From NCBI RefSeq assembly GCF_003700275.1, contig NZ_RBRE01000083.1:124001-188000 (forward strand): a stretch of 64,000 bases of DNA, given 5' to 3'. The notes below the pieces were generated by a model that did no database searches, had not been told where the DNA came from, and worked only from the letters and a program-made list of their open reading frames with translations. The position numbers were made by a program, and so were the translations under genes. This DNA comes from Pseudomonas cichorii (GTDB lineage Bacteria; Pseudomonadota; Gammaproteobacteria; Pseudomonadales; Pseudomonadaceae). Shown piece after piece: positions 9,248-18,509 of this stretch. Every line of letters begins with the position of its first letter. The first letter of the stretch is position 1.

Positions 9248-10705
9248 CTACAGGCCGCCCACATGAAACGCCTTCACTTCCAGATATTCATCCAGTCCGT
9301 AGCTGGAGCCTTCACGGCCCAGGCCTGACTGTTTGATCCCGCCAAAGGGCGCAACTTCCATGGAGATGATTCCGGTATTGAGCCCGACCATGCCGAACTC
9401 CAGCGCTTCGCCGAAACGCCATGAGCGGCGCATATCCTGAGTGAAGTAATACGCGCCCAGGCCATAAGGCGTGGCGTTGGCCAGCGCCAGTGCCTCGGCT
9501 TCATCGCTGAAGCGCATCAGCGGCGCGACCGGACCGAAGGTTTCTTCATTGGCCAGCAGCATTCCGGCATGGGTATCGCCCAGCACGACCGGTTGCACGA
9601 ACTGGCTATCGCCCTCGGGAATGCTGCCGTGCAGCAATGTCGCGCCCTGGCTCAAGGCATCGTCGATATGCCGGGCGACCTTGCTGACCGCTGCCGGGTT
9701 GATCAGCGGACCGATGGTCACGCCGTCCTGCAGACCGTTGCCGACCTTGAGCTTGCCGACCTCTTCCACCAGCCGCCGGGCAAAACGCTCATAGATGCCG
9801 TCCTGCACCAGAATGCGATTGGCGCAGACGCAGGTCTGTCCGGCGTTACGGAATTTGCTGAGCATGATGCCGGCCACCGCCTGCTCCAGATCGGCATCGT
9901 CGAACACGATAAACGGCGCGTTGCCGCCCAGTTCCAGGCTGAGACGCTTGATGTGCTCGGCACTCTGGCGCATCAGCAGGCGGCCGACAGGCGTCGAGCC
10001 AGTAAAGGAAATCTTGCGCACCGCCGGGTTGCCGGTCAGTTCTTCGCCAATCCCGGTCGGCATGCCGGTGACCACATTGAACACGCCGGCCGGAATGCCC
10101 ACGCGCTCGGCCAGCACCGCCAGCGCCAGCGCCGACAGCGGGGTCAGGTCCGAAGGTTTGACGATGATCGGACAGCCCGCCGCCAATGCCGGCGCACATT
10201 TGCGGGTGATCATCGCATTGGGGAAATTCCACGGCGTAATCGCTGCGCAGACACCCACCGGCTGCTTGAGGGTCATCAAGCGTCGGTCGGCACTGGGCGT
10301 GGGAATGGTTTCACCGTAGGAGCGGCGCGCCTCTTCGGCGAACCATTTGACGAAACTGGCACCGTAGCGGATTTCACCCCGCGACTCGTTGAGCGGCTTG
10401 CCCTGCTCAAGGGTCATGATCAGCGCCAGATCCTCAAGGTTGTCGAGCATGGCCTGACACCAGCGCTCCAGCAATACCGCCCGCTCGGCGGCAGGACGCG
10501 CCCGCCAGGCCGGCCAGGCGCGCTCGGCAGCCTCGATGGCGCGACGTGTTTCAACGCCTTGCAGAGCCGGAACATGCGCCAGGCTTTCGCCGGTTGCCGG
10601 GTCGCTGACGGTCAATGTCGCGCCGTCATCGGCACTGATCCACTGCCCGTCGACATAGGCGCGTTCTACCAGCAGGCTGGGGTCTTTCAACTGATTCTTG
10701 AGCAT
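9248..10705 (-). CDS. gabD: NAD(P)-dependent succinate-semialdehyde dehydrogenase
   Basis: Aldehyde dehydrogenase oxidising succinic semialdehyde to succinate, the step after GabT. The 485-residue protein (start MLKNQLKD; an ATG two codons upstream is equally possible) has the family landmarks: TPWNFPNAMITRK, FTGSTPVGR, catalytic Glu about 258 in LELGG, and the nucleophile Cys about 292 in NAGQTCVCANR. The C-terminus ends in PFGGIKQSGLGREGSSYGLDEY-type sequence. It is the last gene of the leftward catabolic run, 114 bases after argE, and may be transcribed with it or alone. A close paralogue for glutarate semialdehyde is the alternative. Confidence 0.88.
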   Translation of the reverse strand: MLKNQLKDPSLLVERAYVDGQWISADDGATLTVSDPATGESLAHVPALQGVETRRAIEAAERAWPAWRARPAAERAVLLERWCQAMLDNLEDLALIMTLEQGKPLNESRGEIRYGASFVKWFAEEARRSYGETIPTPSADRRLMTLKQPVGVCAAITPWNFPNAMITRKCAPALAAGCPIIVKPSDLTPLSALALAVLAERVGIPAGVFNVVTGMPTGIGEELTGNPAVRKISFTGSTPVGRLLMRQSAEHIKRLSLELGGNAPFIVFDDADLEQAVAGIMLSKFRNAGQTCVCANRILVQDGIYERFARRLVEEVGKLKVGNGLQDGVTIGPLINPAAVSKVARHIDDALSQGATLLHGSIPEGDSQFVQPVVLGDTHAGMLLANEETFGPVAPLMRFSDEAEALALANATPYGLGAYYFTQDMRRSWRFGEALEFGMVGLNTGIISMEVAPFGGIKQSGLGREGSSYGLDEYLEVKAFHVGGL

Positions 10706-10819
10706 GATCAAGTCCTGTTCCGGGATGACTGCCAGTCTAAGCAGCCCGTGCAGTCCAGGATGCTGAAAGCGGCGAACCAGCAGCGTCGGATGCTGAAATT
10801 CGCCGCGCCACGGCAGCCT

Positions 10820-11977
10820 CTACTGCTTCAGCGAACCCAGCAGACTGTGCAGAAAACGCCCGCCCGCCGTCATCTGGCTTTCCTCGATAAACTCATCGGG
10901 CTTGTGCGCCTGCTCGATTGAGCCCGGCCCGCAGACCACCACCGGCACATTGAGCCGCCCGGCAAACAAACCGCCTTCGGTGCCATACGACACCTTGATG
11001 TGCCGGGTGCCCGGCTCGGCGAAAGCATGCAACAGGCGCACGGCTTCGACACTGGGATGGGTTTCCAGCGCCGGATACTCGTTCATGATTTCAATCTCGA
11101 TATCCGCTACCCCGGAAAGCTGCCTGGCTTCGCGCACCAGCACTTCGGCCCGCTCACGCAATTGCGCCAGCAGCAGATCCGGATCGTCGCCCGGCAGGTT
11201 GCGGTACTCGAATTCCAGAGTGCAGAGGTTCGGCACGATGTTCAGTGCCTTGCCGCCGTCGATACGGCCGATATGCACAGTGCTGTAAGGAATGTCGTAG
11301 CCCTCGTCGCGTGTACCCTGCTGCTCGACCAGTGCCTGGCTCTTGCGCAGCTCGGCAATGAAATCGCTGGCCAGGTGAATCGCATTGACCGCCCGCGGCG
11401 CCAGCGAGGAATGCGCTTCCTGGCCACGGCAATAGGTGCGATAGGAGCTTTTGCCCTTGTGGCCAATGGCGAACTGCATCAGCGTCGGCTCGCCGACCAC
11501 ACACAGGAAAGGCCGCAACGGTGCAAGATGCAGAACGTCCAGCAAGCGTCGTACGCCAACGCAGCCAATCTCTTCATCATGAGACAGCGCCAGTTGCAGC
11601 GGGCGGCTCAGGGTCATGTCCGCCGCATCGAGCATCGCGTCGATGGCCAAGGCAATGAAGCCCTTCATGTCGCAGGTGCCGCGCCCGTAAATGCGCCCGT
11701 CGCGTTGCGTTGCCTGAAACGGCGGCATGGTCCACGCCTGCCCGGCGGCGGGCACCACATCGGTATGCCCGGAAAGCAATACGCCAGGCTGCTCACGCGG
11801 ACCGGTGCTGGCAAACAGGTTGGCCTTCTTGCCAGTCTCGTCCTTGACGATCAGCGACTCGATGCCCTTGCCCGCCAGCAGGTCGCGAACGTATTCGATC
11901 AGCGCCATGTTCGATTCCGACGACACCGTGTCGAAGGCAATCAGGCGCTTGAGGATATCCAGTGCACGTGGCGTCAT
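10820..11977 (-). CDS. argE: ArgE-like M20 deacylase (acetylornithine deacetylase family)
   Basis: A zinc-dependent amidohydrolase of the M20/ArgE group, 385 residues, cytoplasmic. Metal and catalytic positions are visible: His71-x-Asp73 in SGHTDVVP, Asp103 in GRGTCDMKGF, the Glu135-Glu136 pair in SHDEEIGC, and a late His in EQAHKPDEF. Its start overlaps the stop of the FAD oxidoreductase gene by four bases, so it belongs to the transport/dehydrogenase operon rather than to arginine biosynthesis. It therefore more likely deacylates a catabolic substrate or intermediate (an N-acyl amino acid) than supplies ornithine. The symbol names the family; the physiological substrate is unproven. Confidence 0.85.
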   Translation of the reverse strand: MTPRALDILKRLIAFDTVSSESNMALIEYVRDLLAGKGIESLIVKDETGKKANLFASTGPREQPGVLLSGHTDVVPAAGQAWTMPPFQATQRDGRIYGRGTCDMKGFIALAIDAMLDAADMTLSRPLQLALSHDEEIGCVGVRRLLDVLHLAPLRPFLCVVGEPTLMQFAIGHKGKSSYRTYCRGQEAHSSLAPRAVNAIHLASDFIAELRKSQALVEQQGTRDEGYDIPYSTVHIGRIDGGKALNIVPNLCTLEFEYRNLPGDDPDLLLAQLRERAEVLVREARQLSGVADIEIEIMNEYPALETHPSVEAVRLLHAFAEPGTRHIKVSYGTEGGLFAGRLNVPVVVCGPGSIEQAHKPDEFIEESQMTAGGRFLHSLLGSLKQ

Positions 11978-13128
11978 GAGGCTTTACTCGCGGGTGCGCT
12001 CGCCATGGCGAAACGGCGAATGTCGAAAGGGCTGATGGACGTCGTGGTGCTGCCGGTGCTGATCATCTCGGCCATCACGTCACCCACGCCCGGACCGAGC
12101 TGGAAGCCGTGACCGCAGAAGCCGAAGGCATAGAACAATCCGTCGACCGTGCCGCTGCGACCCATGATCGGCAGCGAATCCGGCGTATAGCTTTCGATAC
12201 CGCTCCAGACCCTGATGATGTTCAGGTTAGCCACGCCCGGCAGCAGGCGGCGCATCTGCTGCACCTGATTGATGATGCTGCGCGGCTCGACATGAGCGCG
12301 CCGGTTGATCATGTCCGGTTTGCTGCGAAAGCCACCGCCGATGATGATGTTGCCGCGCGGAATCTGCCGGAAATAAATCACTTCATGGGCAATCCTGGTG
12401 TAGACGCCGATCACCGTCGGCAGCGCGTAAGGCACCGGCTCCGTGACGGCCATTTGCGGGCCGTGGGTATCCAGCGGAACCGGCTCACCGAACTGTTCGG
12501 ACAGTTTCGCGCCCCAGGCGCCTGCGGTGATCAACAGGTTGTCGGCAGTGAAAATCCGCCCGTCGGTAGTGGTGACCTCGAACTCAGCGCCGACCTTTTG
12601 CACATGGGCAACTTCGGTACGCTCCTCGACCCGCGCTCCGGCGCGCACCGCAGCACGGGCAAAGGCTGGCGCGGCGAGGCGCGGGTTGGCATGTCCGTCG
12701 TGGGGCGCATAGGAACCGCCCTTCACGTCCGGCCCCAGAAACGGAAAGCGCTCATGCAGTTCCTTGCCGCTATAGATGCGCAGGTCCAGCTGACGGGCTT
12801 CGGGAGCCGCGGCATAGGCTTCCAGTTCCGGAATTTCATCTTCGCGATAACAGACCCGCATATGGCCACTGGCAATGAATTCCAGATCGTCGTCGATCAG
12901 TTCCGGCAGGCGTTTCCACAACGCCCAGGAACGGTTGGACAACTCCAGCTGGCCGAGAAAACGGCCCTGACGACGGACATTGCCAAAGTTAACGCCACTG
13001 GCGTACTGGCCGATCATGTCGCGCTCCAGCAGGGTGACCGACTGGCCGCGCTGACGCAGGAAAAAGGCCGAAGCCGCGCCCATGATCCCGCCGCCAATAA
13101 TCAGTACATCGACTTTCGGCTGCTTCAT
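11974..13128 (-). CDS. FAD-dependent amine/amino-acid oxidoreductase, HcnC/OoxB/D-hydroxyproline dehydrogenase beta type
   Basis: A 384-residue DAO-superfamily flavoprotein. The N-terminus binds FAD (LIIGGGIMGAASAFFL, residues 9-24), with the usual ER pair at the end of strand two, and the C-terminal GYTPDSLPIMG- and GFCGHGFQLGPG-type segments of the sarcosine oxidase fold. It overlaps the genes on both sides by four bases. With the NAD/FAD-type subunit and the small [2Fe-2S] protein it makes a complete three-part dehydrogenase of the class that includes hydrogen cyanide synthase, octopine/nopaline oxidases and D-hydroxyproline dehydrogenase. These oxidise a C-N bond of a glycine-, opine- or proline-like substrate and pass electrons to the membrane. 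Substrate not determinable here. Confidence 0.85.
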   Translation of the reverse strand: MKQPKVDVLIIGGGIMGAASAFFLRQRGQSVTLLERDMIGQYASGVNFGNVRRQGRFLGQLELSNRSWALWKRLPELIDDDLEFIASGHMRVCYREDEIPELEAYAAAPEARQLDLRIYSGKELHERFPFLGPDVKGGSYAPHDGHANPRLAAPAFARAAVRAGARVEERTEVAHVQKVGAEFEVTTTDGRIFTADNLLITAGAWGAKLSEQFGEPVPLDTHGPQMAVTEPVPYALPTVIGVYTRIAHEVIYFRQIPRGNIIIGGGFRSKPDMINRRAHVEPRSIINQVQQMRRLLPGVANLNIIRVWSGIESYTPDSLPIMGRSGTVDGLFYAFGFCGHGFQLGPGVGDVMAEMISTGSTTTSISPFDIRRFAMASAPASKAS

Positions 13129-14531
13129 GACACCACCTCATCTGTGAGCATCGACAACGGTTTGACCGGAGCCTGACCGCGCTGGCGCCCCACCTGTTCG
13201 ACTGCCACGCCGGCAGCGGCAGCAATGACTTCCGCGCCCGCCTGCGAGCAATAACGGCCCTGGCAACGGCCCATGCCGACCCGGCTGAAGGCCTTGGCGC
13301 GATTGACTTCGCAGGCGCCTTTTTCACGCACCACACCGCGCAGTTCGCCAGCGCTGATCATTTCGCAGCGGCAGACAATCGCATCGTCGGGCAACGCGCC
13401 AGCCTGGGCTGCGGGCCACGGAAAGGCTTCGCTCAAGCCGACCCGGAAACGGTCCATGACCAGCAGATCCTTGCGCAGGTCGTCCTGCCGCGCCGCATCC
13501 ACCGGCTTGCCCAGATCCTCCAGCAAGGCCAGCGCAGCCAGGCGTCCGGCCTGTTCGGCAGCATCGGCCCCACGAATCTTCGCGCCATCGCCTGCGGCGT
13601 AGACGCCTTTGACCGAGGTCCGGCCTTCTTCATCGACGGCCAGCAGCCATTGACCGGAAGCCTCGTCGAAACGCAATTGGCAACCGGCCAGATCGGCCAG
13701 TTGGGTTTCAGGACGCAAGTGATAACCCAGGGCAAGCGCATCGCATTCGACCTGTAACGAGCTGCCGTTCGCCAGGCGCACCTGCACGCCGCTGACACCT
13801 TGCTGCGCATCACCCAGTATCTGTTCAGGCTGAACACCCATGTGCACCGGCACTCTGGCGCGATACAACAAGGCCAGCAATTTCATGCCATTGAACAGCA
13901 GACCGGGACGCGCCATCAGCTTGGGCAGTGCGCCGATCCGTTTGCTGAACGGCGATGTATCGAGCACTGCCGCCACTTCGGCCCCGGCTTTGACGTACTG
14001 GCTGGCGACCAGATACAGCAAAGGCCCGCTGCCCATGAATACCACCCGGCTGCCAATCGAAACCGACTGCGCCTTGAGTGCAATCTGCGCGCCGCCCAGG
14101 CTGTAGGCGCCTGCCAGTTGCCAGCCCTTGATCGGCATCAAACGGTCGGTGGCGCCGGTACAGAGGATCAGCGCATCGAAGTCCTGCACGCTATGCAGCC
14201 CCTGGCTGACGCAACACAACTGGCCGGGAGTCAGGTTCCAGGCCAGGGTGTCGGGACGGTAGTCGATCCGGCTGCGCAGGCGGTCGAAGCTTTGGTGCAG
14301 GTCACGGGCCTTGGACGCTTCGCTGCCGTATAGCGCCGGGTAGTCACGCTTGAAACCTTCCGGCTGGCGACGATAGATCTGCCCGCCATCGCGCCGGTTT
14401 TCATCGATCAGAATCGGCTTGATGCCGGCCGCCAGCAGGGTTTCTGCACAACGGGTTCCGGCCGGTCCGGCACCGATGATGACGACCCTGTCGGCCGCCG
14501 GGTCTGCAACGTCTAACCGTGAAGTGGCCAT
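13125..14531 (-). CDS. FAD/[2Fe-2S] oxidoreductase subunit, HcnB/OoxA type
   Basis: A 468-residue subunit with an N-terminal FAD site (IIGAGPAGTRCAETL), a second dinucleotide fold in the middle (VFMGSGPLLYLVA) and a late GVYAAGDGAKIRG motif typical of the pyridine nucleotide-disulfide reductase fold. The C-terminus adds a BFD-like cluster domain with CRCE and, about 35 residues on, GRCQGRYC, giving four cysteines for [2Fe-2S]. This arrangement matches the HcnB/OoxA/NoxA alpha subunits. It overlaps the downstream gene by four bases and the small ferredoxin-like gene by 19, which argues for fixed stoichiometry. It probably relays electrons from the DAO-type subunit. Confidence 0.87.
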   Translation of the reverse strand: MATSRLDVADPAADRVVIIGAGPAGTRCAETLLAAGIKPILIDENRRDGGQIYRRQPEGFKRDYPALYGSEASKARDLHQSFDRLRSRIDYRPDTLAWNLTPGQLCCVSQGLHSVQDFDALILCTGATDRLMPIKGWQLAGAYSLGGAQIALKAQSVSIGSRVVFMGSGPLLYLVASQYVKAGAEVAAVLDTSPFSKRIGALPKLMARPGLLFNGMKLLALLYRARVPVHMGVQPEQILGDAQQGVSGVQVRLANGSSLQVECDALALGYHLRPETQLADLAGCQLRFDEASGQWLLAVDEEGRTSVKGVYAAGDGAKIRGADAAEQAGRLAALALLEDLGKPVDAARQDDLRKDLLVMDRFRVGLSEAFPWPAAQAGALPDDAIVCRCEMISAGELRGVVREKGACEVNRAKAFSRVGMGRCQGRYCSQAGAEVIAAAAGVAVEQVGRQRGQAPVKPLSMLTDEVVS

Positions 14532-14821
14532 GTCGCCTCCGGTTGTGTGGTAACGATGTCCAGCCCGTCGCGGACTTCGTTGGAGCAGGCGCGCAAGCGT
14601 TCGCCGCTGCGGGTCCAGACCCAGCAGTCCTGACAGGCGCCCATCAGGCAGAAGCCTGCGCGACGGCCCGAATCGAACTCGGACTGGCGCAACGTTGCAG
14701 CCTTGGTCAGCAAGGCGACCATCAAGGTATCGCCCTGCAATGCTTCGACGGACAGGCCATCGACTGTCAGGTGGACAATCGGTCGGTCACGCTCGCCCAA
14801 CCTTACGAAACGCCCTTTCAT
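14513..14821 (-). CDS. small [2Fe-2S] ferredoxin-like subunit, HcnA/OoxX type
   Basis: A 102-residue iron-sulfur protein. Cysteines 58, 63, 66 and 79 (GFCLMGACQDCWV then RACS) follow the plant-type ferredoxin pattern C-x4-C-x2-C-x12-C. The start is the ATGA overlap with the stop of the ABC ATPase gene; longer in-frame starts (to 14977) lie inside that gene and have no support. Size and position directly before the HcnB-like subunit match the gamma subunit of three-component cyanide synthase, opine oxidase or D-hydroxyproline dehydrogenase. It likely supplies the third redox centre of the complex. Confidence 0.87.
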   Translation of the reverse strand: MKGRFVRLGERDRPIVHLTVDGLSVEALQGDTLMVALLTKAATLRQSEFDSGRRAGFCLMGACQDCWVWTRSGERLRACSNEVRDGLDIVTTQPEATWPLHG

Positions 14822-16647
14822 GCATAGGCTCCCACGGTCATATTGTTCGCGCCGAGCAATTCGGCGCTTTCCCGATGACAAAGAATTTCGCTGCCGCCCC
14901 GGATCGGATGGCGTCCCGGCGGGACCTTGTTGCACACACCTTCGACGCGGACAGGACAGCGATTGAGGAACGTACACAGCTGCGAGTCACCGGCCACCGA
15001 ACTGATCGACGGCAGCTTGCCGCAGGTCGAAGAACAGCTTTCCAGCCAGCCCTGCCGCAGCTCCGGCACCGAGCTGACCAGCAAATCGGTGTAAGGATGA
15101 AAAGGTGCCTTGCTGAAGGATTCGCAACTGCCCTCTTCGACTTTATGGCCGCTGTACATCACCACAATGTCGTCGCACAGCGCACGGACCGTGGAAATGT
15201 CATGGCTGATGAACAGATAGGAAACCCCCAGCTCGCGGCGCAGATCGCTCAACAGTTCAAGAATCGCGGCACCGACCACGGTGTCCAGCGCCGAGGTCAC
15301 TTCATCGCAGAGAATCAGGTCCGGTTTGGCCGCCAGGGCACGGGCCAGATTGATCCGCTGCTTCTGTCCGCCCGACAGTTCGTTGGGGCGACGTTCGGCC
15401 AGTTCACGCGGCAAACGCACCAGGTCCATCAGTTCATCGATACGCTGGTGCAAGGCCTGGCCCTTGAGGCCGAAATACATTTTCAGCGGCCGGGCCAGAA
15501 TCGTACTCACGCTGTGCATCGGATTGAGCGCCGTATCGGCATTCTGGAACACCATCTGGATCCGTCGAAACTGTTCCTGGGTGCGCCCGGCAAGGGTGCC
15601 GGACAGTTCGCCACCGTCGAATGACAGACTGCCGCGAGCCGGCTCCAGCAGACCCGCGACGACCCGCGCCAGGGTCGATTTCCCCGAGCCGGACTCACCG
15701 ATCACGCCAATCGCCTGACCGCGGCGGATGGTCAGGTCGATGTCTTCGAGCACGCGAATCATCGGCAGGCCTTGCAGGTTCTTTTTGCCGTAGCCTGCAG
15801 TCATGCCCTTGATGGTCAGCAGCGTCGTGTCCTCGGCCACATCGCTGACCGGGCTCAATGTCGCATCCGGTCGGGCAGCGGCCAGCAGGCTGCGGGTATA
15901 GGCTTCCTTCGGGCCTTTGAGCAGTGCCGCGGTGCTGCTTTGCTCGATCACCTGCCCGCCATTGAGCACAACAATCTGATCCGCCATCTGCGCCACGACC
16001 GCCAGGTCATGGGAGACATACACCGCCGTCGCACCCCGTTCGTGCACCACTCGCTTGAAAGCCCGTAGCACATCGATCTGGGTAGTCACGTCCAGCGCCG
16101 TGGTCGGCTCATCGAGGATCACCAGCAGAGGGTCGCTGATCATCGCCATGGCCGCCATGACCCGCTGCAACTGACCGCCCGACACCTGATGCGGATAACG
16201 CTGGCCGATCTGCTCCGGATTGGGCAACGCCAGATCACGAAACAGCCCGACCGCCTTGGCTTCCAGATCAATGCGGCTGCCCAGACCGTGAATCAGCGCG
16301 CCCTCGATGACCTGATCGATCAGTTTCTTGGCCGGGTTGAACGCCGCAGCCGCGCTCTGCGCAATGTAGGAAACCCGGTTGCCGCGCAAAGACTGCAACT
16401 GGCTTTCCGGCAGGCTGAGCATGTCATGTTCGCCGATCTGCACCACACCGCTGGCCAGACGACAGCCACGCCGTGCATAGCCCAGCAGCGCCAGGGCGAT
16501 GGTGGTCTTGCCGGAGCCGGACTCACCGATCAGCGCCAGCACTTCACCTTTTTTCAGGGCGAAACTCACGCCTTTGACGATTTCGGTTTCACCCTGCTCG
16601 CCGCTGGCGACCACCCGAAGGTCTTGGACCCGGATCAATTCACTCAT
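14818..16647 (-). CDS. fused double ATP-binding protein of a peptide/opine ABC importer (DppD-DppF)
   Basis: The cytoplasmic motor of the importer, 609 residues with two complete ABC domains: Walker A GESGSGKTT near residue 36 and GESGSGKST near 340, with signatures VSGGQLQR and LSGGQKQR. The tail has the cysteine-bearing oligopeptide-transporter extension (FLNRCPVRVEGVC). The start MSELIRVQDL lies two bases after the permease stop, behind a GGGAGG ribosome site. Fusion of the two ATPases, usually separate DppD and DppF genes, means a single gene supports the transporter. Its stop overlaps the ferredoxin-like gene (ATGA), so transport and enzyme genes are in one operon. Confidence 0.93.
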   Translation of the reverse strand: MSELIRVQDLRVVASGEQGETEIVKGVSFALKKGEVLALIGESGSGKTTIALALLGYARRGCRLASGVVQIGEHDMLSLPESQLQSLRGNRVSYIAQSAAAAFNPAKKLIDQVIEGALIHGLGSRIDLEAKAVGLFRDLALPNPEQIGQRYPHQVSGGQLQRVMAAMAMISDPLLVILDEPTTALDVTTQIDVLRAFKRVVHERGATAVYVSHDLAVVAQMADQIVVLNGGQVIEQSSTAALLKGPKEAYTRSLLAAARPDATLSPVSDVAEDTTLLTIKGMTAGYGKKNLQGLPMIRVLEDIDLTIRRGQAIGVIGESGSGKSTLARVVAGLLEPARGSLSFDGGELSGTLAGRTQEQFRRIQMVFQNADTALNPMHSVSTILARPLKMYFGLKGQALHQRIDELMDLVRLPRELAERRPNELSGGQKQRINLARALAAKPDLILCDEVTSALDTVVGAAILELLSDLRRELGVSYLFISHDISTVRALCDDIVVMYSGHKVEEGSCESFSKAPFHPYTDLLVSSVPELRQGWLESCSSTCGKLPSISSVAGDSQLCTFLNRCPVRVEGVCNKVPPGRHPIRGGSEILCHRESAELLGANNMTVGAYA

Positions 16648-16648
16648 C

Positions 16649-17524
16649 TCAACGACCTCCCGGACGGCGACTGCGCCGTGAGGCAAGCCGGTCGATGAAC
16701 AGGTTGACGCCGATGGTCAGCGTACCGATGGCCACTGCCGGGATCACGATGGCCGGCGCGCCCTGATTGAGGCCGCCAATGTTCTCGCGTACCAGCGAGC
16801 CCAGGTCGGCGTCAGGCGGTTGCACGCCCAATCCCAGAAAGCTCATGCCGCTGAGCAGCAGCACGATGAAACCGAAGCGCAGACCCAGATCGGTCATTAC
16901 CGGGTTGAGCATGTTGGGCAGGATCTCCCGGCAGGCAATGTAGACACGCCCTTCGCCGCGAGTGCGCGCCACCTGAACGTATTCCAGCGCCTCGATATTC
17001 ACCGCCAGACTGCGGGCAATCCGAAAGGCGCCGGGCATAAAGCTCAGCACAGCCGTGCAGATCAGCAAGGTGATGGACGAACCGAAGGCCGACACCATGA
17101 TCAGCGCAAGCATCTTGCTCGGAATCGAAATGAAGGCGTCCATCAGGCGGCTGATCACCTCGTCCAGCCATTTCGGCGCGACCACCGAAAGCAGCGCGCA
17201 GAGCGTACCGATGCCGCTGGCCAGTAACGCGGCGACCAGCGCCAGGCCGATGGTGAAGCGCGCACCGACCAGCACCCGGCTGAGCATGTCGCGGCCCAGA
17301 TAATCGGTGCCGAACAAGTGAGTGGCGCTGATGGCATCGAACACGTTGTCGGAAACCACTTCGCCCACCGAATACGGCGCCAGCGATGGACCGAACAGCG
17401 CGACCAGCAGCCATATGAAACACATCGCCGCGCCGGTCAGGCCCAGCCAGGAAGGTCCATGGGACACTTTGCCAAGCGCCAGGTCCGGCGCGGCTGGCGT
17501 CGACTTCACAATGATATCGGTCAT
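16649..17524 (-). CDS. ABC importer permease, DppC/OppC type
   Basis: An inner-membrane permease of 291 residues with an N-terminal cytoplasmic extension, one membrane segment (about 24-46) ahead of the permease core, and about five more. The coupling loop is visible (VQVARTRGEGRVYIACREIL). The start MTDIIVKST is chosen for the ATGA overlap with the stop of the upstream permease gene. It pairs with the DppB-like permease to form the channel for a peptide-, opine- or amino-acid-conjugate-like substrate. Confidence 0.93.
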   Translation of the reverse strand: MTDIIVKSTPAAPDLALGKVSHGPSWLGLTGAAMCFIWLLVALFGPSLAPYSVGEVVSDNVFDAISATHLFGTDYLGRDMLSRVLVGARFTIGLALVAALLASGIGTLCALLSVVAPKWLDEVISRLMDAFISIPSKMLALIMVSAFGSSITLLICTAVLSFMPGAFRIARSLAVNIEALEYVQVARTRGEGRVYIACREILPNMLNPVMTDLGLRFGFIVLLLSGMSFLGLGVQPPDADLGSLVRENIGGLNQGAPAIVIPAVAIGTLTIGVNLFIDRLASRRSRRPGGR

Positions 17525-18477
17525 TGGGTTCTCAGCCTCGGATTGGAAAGGATTGCACACAGGTCAGCAAGCAACACCAACCCCAGATACGCCGAGCAGA
17601 ACAGCATGGTGCAGGCCTGCACCAATGCCATGTCCCGGTTGGTCACGGCATCGACCATCAGGCTGGCGATGCCGGGATAGTTGAAGATGGTCTCGACAAT
17701 CACCACCCCGCCCAGCAGGTAGGAAAGGCTCAAGGCGACAGCATTGGCAATCGGCCCGATGGCATTGGGCAAGGCATGCTGCAGGACGATGCGCGTCGGG
17801 CTTACGCCCTTGAGCCTGGCCATCTCCACATACGGGCTGTCGAGCTGGTCGATGACCGCAGCACGGGTCATGCGCGCCATCTGGGCCACGATGACGCAGC
17901 ACAGGGTCATCACCGGCAATGCATAGGTACGGATGAACTGCCACGGCGAGCTGACATCGCTGGCATAGGACAACGCCGACAGCCAACCCAGATTGACGGC
18001 AAAGATCAGCACCGCGAGGGTCGCCACCAGAAACTCCGGCACCGCCACCAGCGCCAGGGTGATGAAGCTCAGGGCGCTGTCCAGACGTCCGCCACGGCCC
18101 ATTGCCGAACCGATCCCCAGAATCAGGGCAACCGGCACCGACACCAGCGCCGTGGTGGCCGCCAGCATCAGGGTATTGGGGAAGCGCCCGGCAATCAGTT
18201 CGGTGACCGGCATGGCATTGGACACCGACTCACCCATGTTGCCGCCCAGCAGGTTCATCAGCCATTGCAGGTAACGCACCACACCCGGCTGATCCAGACC
18301 CAGCTTGATACGCAGGGCCGCGACCTGTTCGGGGGTCGCGAATTGCCCGAGAGCGGCCTGCGCCGCATCGCCGGGCAGCACTGCGGTGATGGCGAACACC
18401 ACCACGGAAACAATCAACAAGGTCACGATCGCTGCGCCCAGGCGCTGGACGATCAGCCAGAATGTGTTGCTATTCAT
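17521..18477 (-). CDS. ABC importer permease, DppB/OppB type
   Basis: A 318-residue inner-membrane permease starting MNSNTFWLIVQRLG, with the N-terminal helix typical of DppB (about 10-30), a long periplasmic loop, and about five further helices. The EAA coupling loop (VEMARLKGVSPTRIVLQHAL) near residue 215 is intact. It starts 32 bases after the binding-protein stop and overlaps the second permease by four bases. Confidence 0.93.
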   Translation of the reverse strand: MNSNTFWLIVQRLGAAIVTLLIVSVVVFAITAVLPGDAAQAALGQFATPEQVAALRIKLGLDQPGVVRYLQWLMNLLGGNMGESVSNAMPVTELIAGRFPNTLMLAATTALVSVPVALILGIGSAMGRGGRLDSALSFITLALVAVPEFLVATLAVLIFAVNLGWLSALSYASDVSSPWQFIRTYALPVMTLCCVIVAQMARMTRAAVIDQLDSPYVEMARLKGVSPTRIVLQHALPNAIGPIANAVALSLSYLLGGVVIVETIFNYPGIASLMVDAVTNRDMALVQACTMLFCSAYLGLVLLADLCAILSNPRLRTQ

Positions 18478-18509
18478 CTGCCTGCTCCCGCATCAGTCCA
18501 CAGCCGTTG

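Noticed and set aside
11974..14821. Hydrogen cyanide synthase hcnABC
   Set aside because: Subunit types match, but the ABC importer and ArgE-like deacylase in the same operon point to a catabolic relative; cyanide production cannot be claimed.
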